Assembly: GCA_937141995.1 (NCBI GenBank) | Contig: CAKZQX010001107.1 | Coordinates: 1-6,221 of the forward strand | Direction of reading: 5' to 3' | Source of the DNA: an uncultured Chloroflexaceae bacterium | GTDB lineage: Bacteria > Chloroflexota > Chloroflexia > Chloroflexales > Chloroflexaceae | Length of the DNA: 6,221 nt | Part shown: in pieces, positions 5,229 to 6,221 of the stretch | How the letters are laid out: each line of letters starts with the position of its first letter | Numbering within the stretch: position 1 is the stretch's first letter | Program-made: the position numbers and the translations under genes | Notes under the pieces: model-generated | What the model was told of the DNA's origin: nothing | The model's input: the letters and a program-made list of their open reading frames with translations, nothing else | The model's database searches: none

Positions 5229-6038
5229 CTAATGCTGTTCCAACGTCCAGGCCAGTTTACGCAGCACGGCGGCAATCCGCTCACGCCAGGTGAGTGTCAT
5301 ATGCAAGGTTGCCTGCGGCATCTCCTGTTCGAGCCGGCGGAGGGCACGCGCCAGATCGGTGTAGTCAACATCGCGTGCTGAGTGGTGCAGCGCTTCTGCC
5401 TGATCTAGATGTAGATGAAAATGACTGTGATTGTGGTTGTGACCATGCGTATGTAAGGAATGCTCTCCGGCCGGCACCGGAACCGGGTGCGGCACCGCCA
5501 ACTGCCGGGCGTAGCGTTCCGCCTGATCCGCCGTAATTGCGTACTCTTCATGGTCCAGGCCCATCCCTGTGTTGGAGACAACCAGGTGGAGCGGATCGGC
5601 TGCACGATTGTTAAACGAATGCGGCATCATCGCGGGAATGCGCAGCAAGGTACCGGGCAGCAGGCGAACATTCACCACCTGCTCCATCTGCTGATCATAC
5701 AGGCCGCAGGAGGCGTAGCCCAGGCTCAACACAAAATGCTCGGCTCCATGGGCATGCGGCGTGAAGGCGCTATGCGGACGCATCATGCCCACTTTGTAAG
5801 TCGCATTGGTAGGGTTCTGCTCCGAGGTTGCCGCGCTGCCGATAAGGTAGCGGGCAAAATGCCCTTCGTCAATAAACCGCAGGAAAGCGCTTCGATCCGC
5901 TACGCACTGGAGTGGATCAAGCAACTGCAGATTGCCTCGGGTGAGAATATGGATGGTCCCGGCGGGATCAAACAGATACACCTCTGCGCCCGCCGGCAGC
6001 ACCTGCTGAAGTTGCCGGGTGTAACGCGCGGTATGCAT
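5229..6038 (-). CDS. Cupin-fold protein with His-rich arm
   Basis: This 269-residue protein has one cupin barrel at about residues 75-160. Cupin motif 1 appears as PHAHGAEH (94-101), with metal-ligand candidates His95, His97 and Glu100 or His101. Motif 2 appears as GTLLRIPAMMPHSFNN (129-144), with His140. Cupins of this shape bind a divalent metal and act as small-molecule enzymes or sensors. After the barrel, a linker leads to an arm at 193-210 in which His alternates with Gly, Asn, Ser, Phe or Leu (nine His in 18 residues), plus a His pair at 218-219. The last 45 residues are helical (RALRRLEQEM and an RKLAWTLEQH end). There is no signal peptide. The ATG at 6038 has a strong AGGGAGGGG four bases upstream. 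It is the first gene of the tandem run, behind the only sizeable intergenic region. The cupin identity is firm; the substrate is unknown. The His arm could bind or buffer Ni, Zn or Cu. Confidence 0.88.
   Translation of the reverse strand: MHTARYTRQLQQVLPAGAEVYLFDPAGTIHILTRGNLQLLDPLQCVADRSAFLRFIDEGHFARYLIGSAATSEQNPTNATYKVGMMRPHSAFTPHAHGAEHFVLSLGYASCGLYDQQMEQVVNVRLLPGTLLRIPAMMPHSFNNRAADPLHLVVSNTGMGLDHEEYAITADQAERYARQLAVPHPVPVPAGEHSLHTHGHNHNHSHFHLHLDQAEALHHSARDVDYTDLARALRRLEQEMPQATLHMTLTWRERIAAVLRKLAWTLEQH
5409..5462 (-). repeat. His-rich arm coding tract
   Basis: Alternating CAT/CAC codons encode His at every second residue from 196 to 210 of the cupin protein. The His codons are mixed and the intervening residues vary, so this is a maintained protein feature and not a simple microsatellite. 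Similar His-x-His arms occur in metal chaperones and transporters. Confidence 0.65.
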
Positions 6039-6042
6039 ATGG

Positions 6043-6051
6043 CCCCTCCCT
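6043..6051 (-). promoter_or_regulatory. Strong ribosome binding site of the cupin gene
   Basis: AGGGAGGGG stands four bases before the ATG at 6038 on the minus strand. It is by far the strongest Shine-Dalgarno-like sequence in the window, and it supports this start for the first gene of the run. Confidence 0.7.
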
Positions 6052-6092
6052 TGTTCTAACTCTTGAATGCACGGGCAACGCTACGATTTTCT

Positions 6093-6098
6093 ATTGTA
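6093..6098 (-). promoter_or_regulatory. Candidate -10 element (TACAAT) upstream of the cupin gene
   Basis: TACAAT on the minus strand would give a leader of roughly 45-50 bases to the cupin ATG. No recognisable -35 hexamer lies 16-18 bases upstream; that place is close to a tandem repeat that could bind an activator instead. The call rests on one hexamer in a relatively AT-rich gap and is tentative. Confidence 0.4.
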
Positions 6099-6119
6099 CT
6101 GCTGGAGTGGATCGTACGC

Positions 6120-6137
6120 GTTAAGATCATGTTAAGA
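6120..6137 (-). promoter_or_regulatory. Tandem direct repeat TCTTAAC with 11-bp period, possible response-regulator operator
   Basis: On the minus strand two exact copies of TCTTAAC are separated by ATGA, giving an 11-bp period (one helical turn). Read as TTAACA-N5-TTAACG, it matches the general form of PhoB/PhoP-family boxes. Relative to the TACAAT candidate, the repeats would lie at about -34 to -51, where an activator replacing a -35 element would bind. The repeats are seen directly; the regulator is inferred, and no regulator gene is in the window. Confidence 0.45.
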
Positions 6138-6166
6138 AATCTGGCGCAATTCATTCGCACCAGGTA

Positions 6167-6221
6167 CTATCCCTCGGGTGGTGGCTGTTCGCCCTCCGGT
6201 GGCGGCGGCTGCTCGCCCTCC
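6167..6221 (-). CDS. Possible C-terminal tail of a Pro-rich protein (partial, ambiguous strand)
   Basis: On the minus strand a frame enters from the right edge and ends at TAG (6167-6169), coding a tail of EGEQPPPP, EGEQPPP, EG units. The DNA repeats are 24 and 21 bases and differ only at third positions in this frame, which suggests coding. The orientation agrees with all other genes. However, the opposite strand is also open: an ATG at 6129 would give MLRNLAQFIRTRYYPSGGG and then repeated GGGC-SPS units, and its third positions fall in the same columns, so repeat variation cannot decide between them. The plus-strand ATG has no good ribosome binding site, so I favour the minus strand. Confidence 0.4.
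   Translation of the reverse strand, partial: EGEQPPPPEGEQPPPEG

Noticed and set aside
5460..6059. Plus-strand open frame of 199 codons opposite the cupin gene
   Set aside because: It is antisense to the cupin motifs, and its start and stop carry no supporting signals. The cupin frame has a strong ribosome binding site.

Overview
The window is a GC-rich bacterial segment, roughly 60-65% GC by eye and near 70% in the first 680 bases. Every gene I can support reads on the minus strand. From right to left (5' to 3' in transcription) the order is: the tail of a possible Pro-rich protein at the right edge; an intergenic control region (6039-6166); a cupin protein with a His-rich arm; two tandem paralogous membrane proteins of unknown function, the first with a zinc ribbon; a small protein with a Gly/Asp-rich tail; an asparagine-synthetase-like enzyme whose glutaminase half lacks its catalytic cysteine; and a ketopantoate-reductase-like N-terminus that runs off the left edge. 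Gaps between the genes are 29, 2, 49 and 15 bases, followed by a 4-base ATGA overlap. No convincing rho-independent terminator lies between them, so a single operon driven from about 6040-6140 is likely.

The organism cannot be fixed from sequence alone. The gene style and composition remind me of filamentous phototrophic Chloroflexota (Chloroflexus, Roseiflexus or Oscillochloris type), but this is a low-confidence impression. The leftmost ~220 bases do not fit the rest: in frame with the PanE-like N-terminus, they encode what looks like the C-terminal helical domain of an alphaproteobacterial tRNA-dihydrouridine synthase (DusB/NifR3). Either the contig is chimeric near position 215-245, or a real gene fusion or rearrangement exists there.

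The part most likely to be undescribed is the core of the operon. The two paralogs (317 and 379 residues) share an N-terminal helix-turn-helix-like segment with a Y-T-x-x-Q-L-Y motif, two hydrophobic segments, a C-terminal alpha/beta domain with an H-D-A-G-x-E-G loop reminiscent of a degenerate Toprim fold, and a common ending G-F-(M/L)-T-W-P. The layout recalls the winged-helix plus Toprim order of Spo11/TopoVI-A-type proteins, but on a membrane anchor and with degenerate key residues. Next to them sit a Gly/Asp-rich protein and an ATP-dependent amide-forming enzyme that probably cannot use glutamine. One hypothesis is that the enzyme modifies Asp side chains of its small neighbour. The functional links are inference; the domain layout and spacing are read directly from the sequence.
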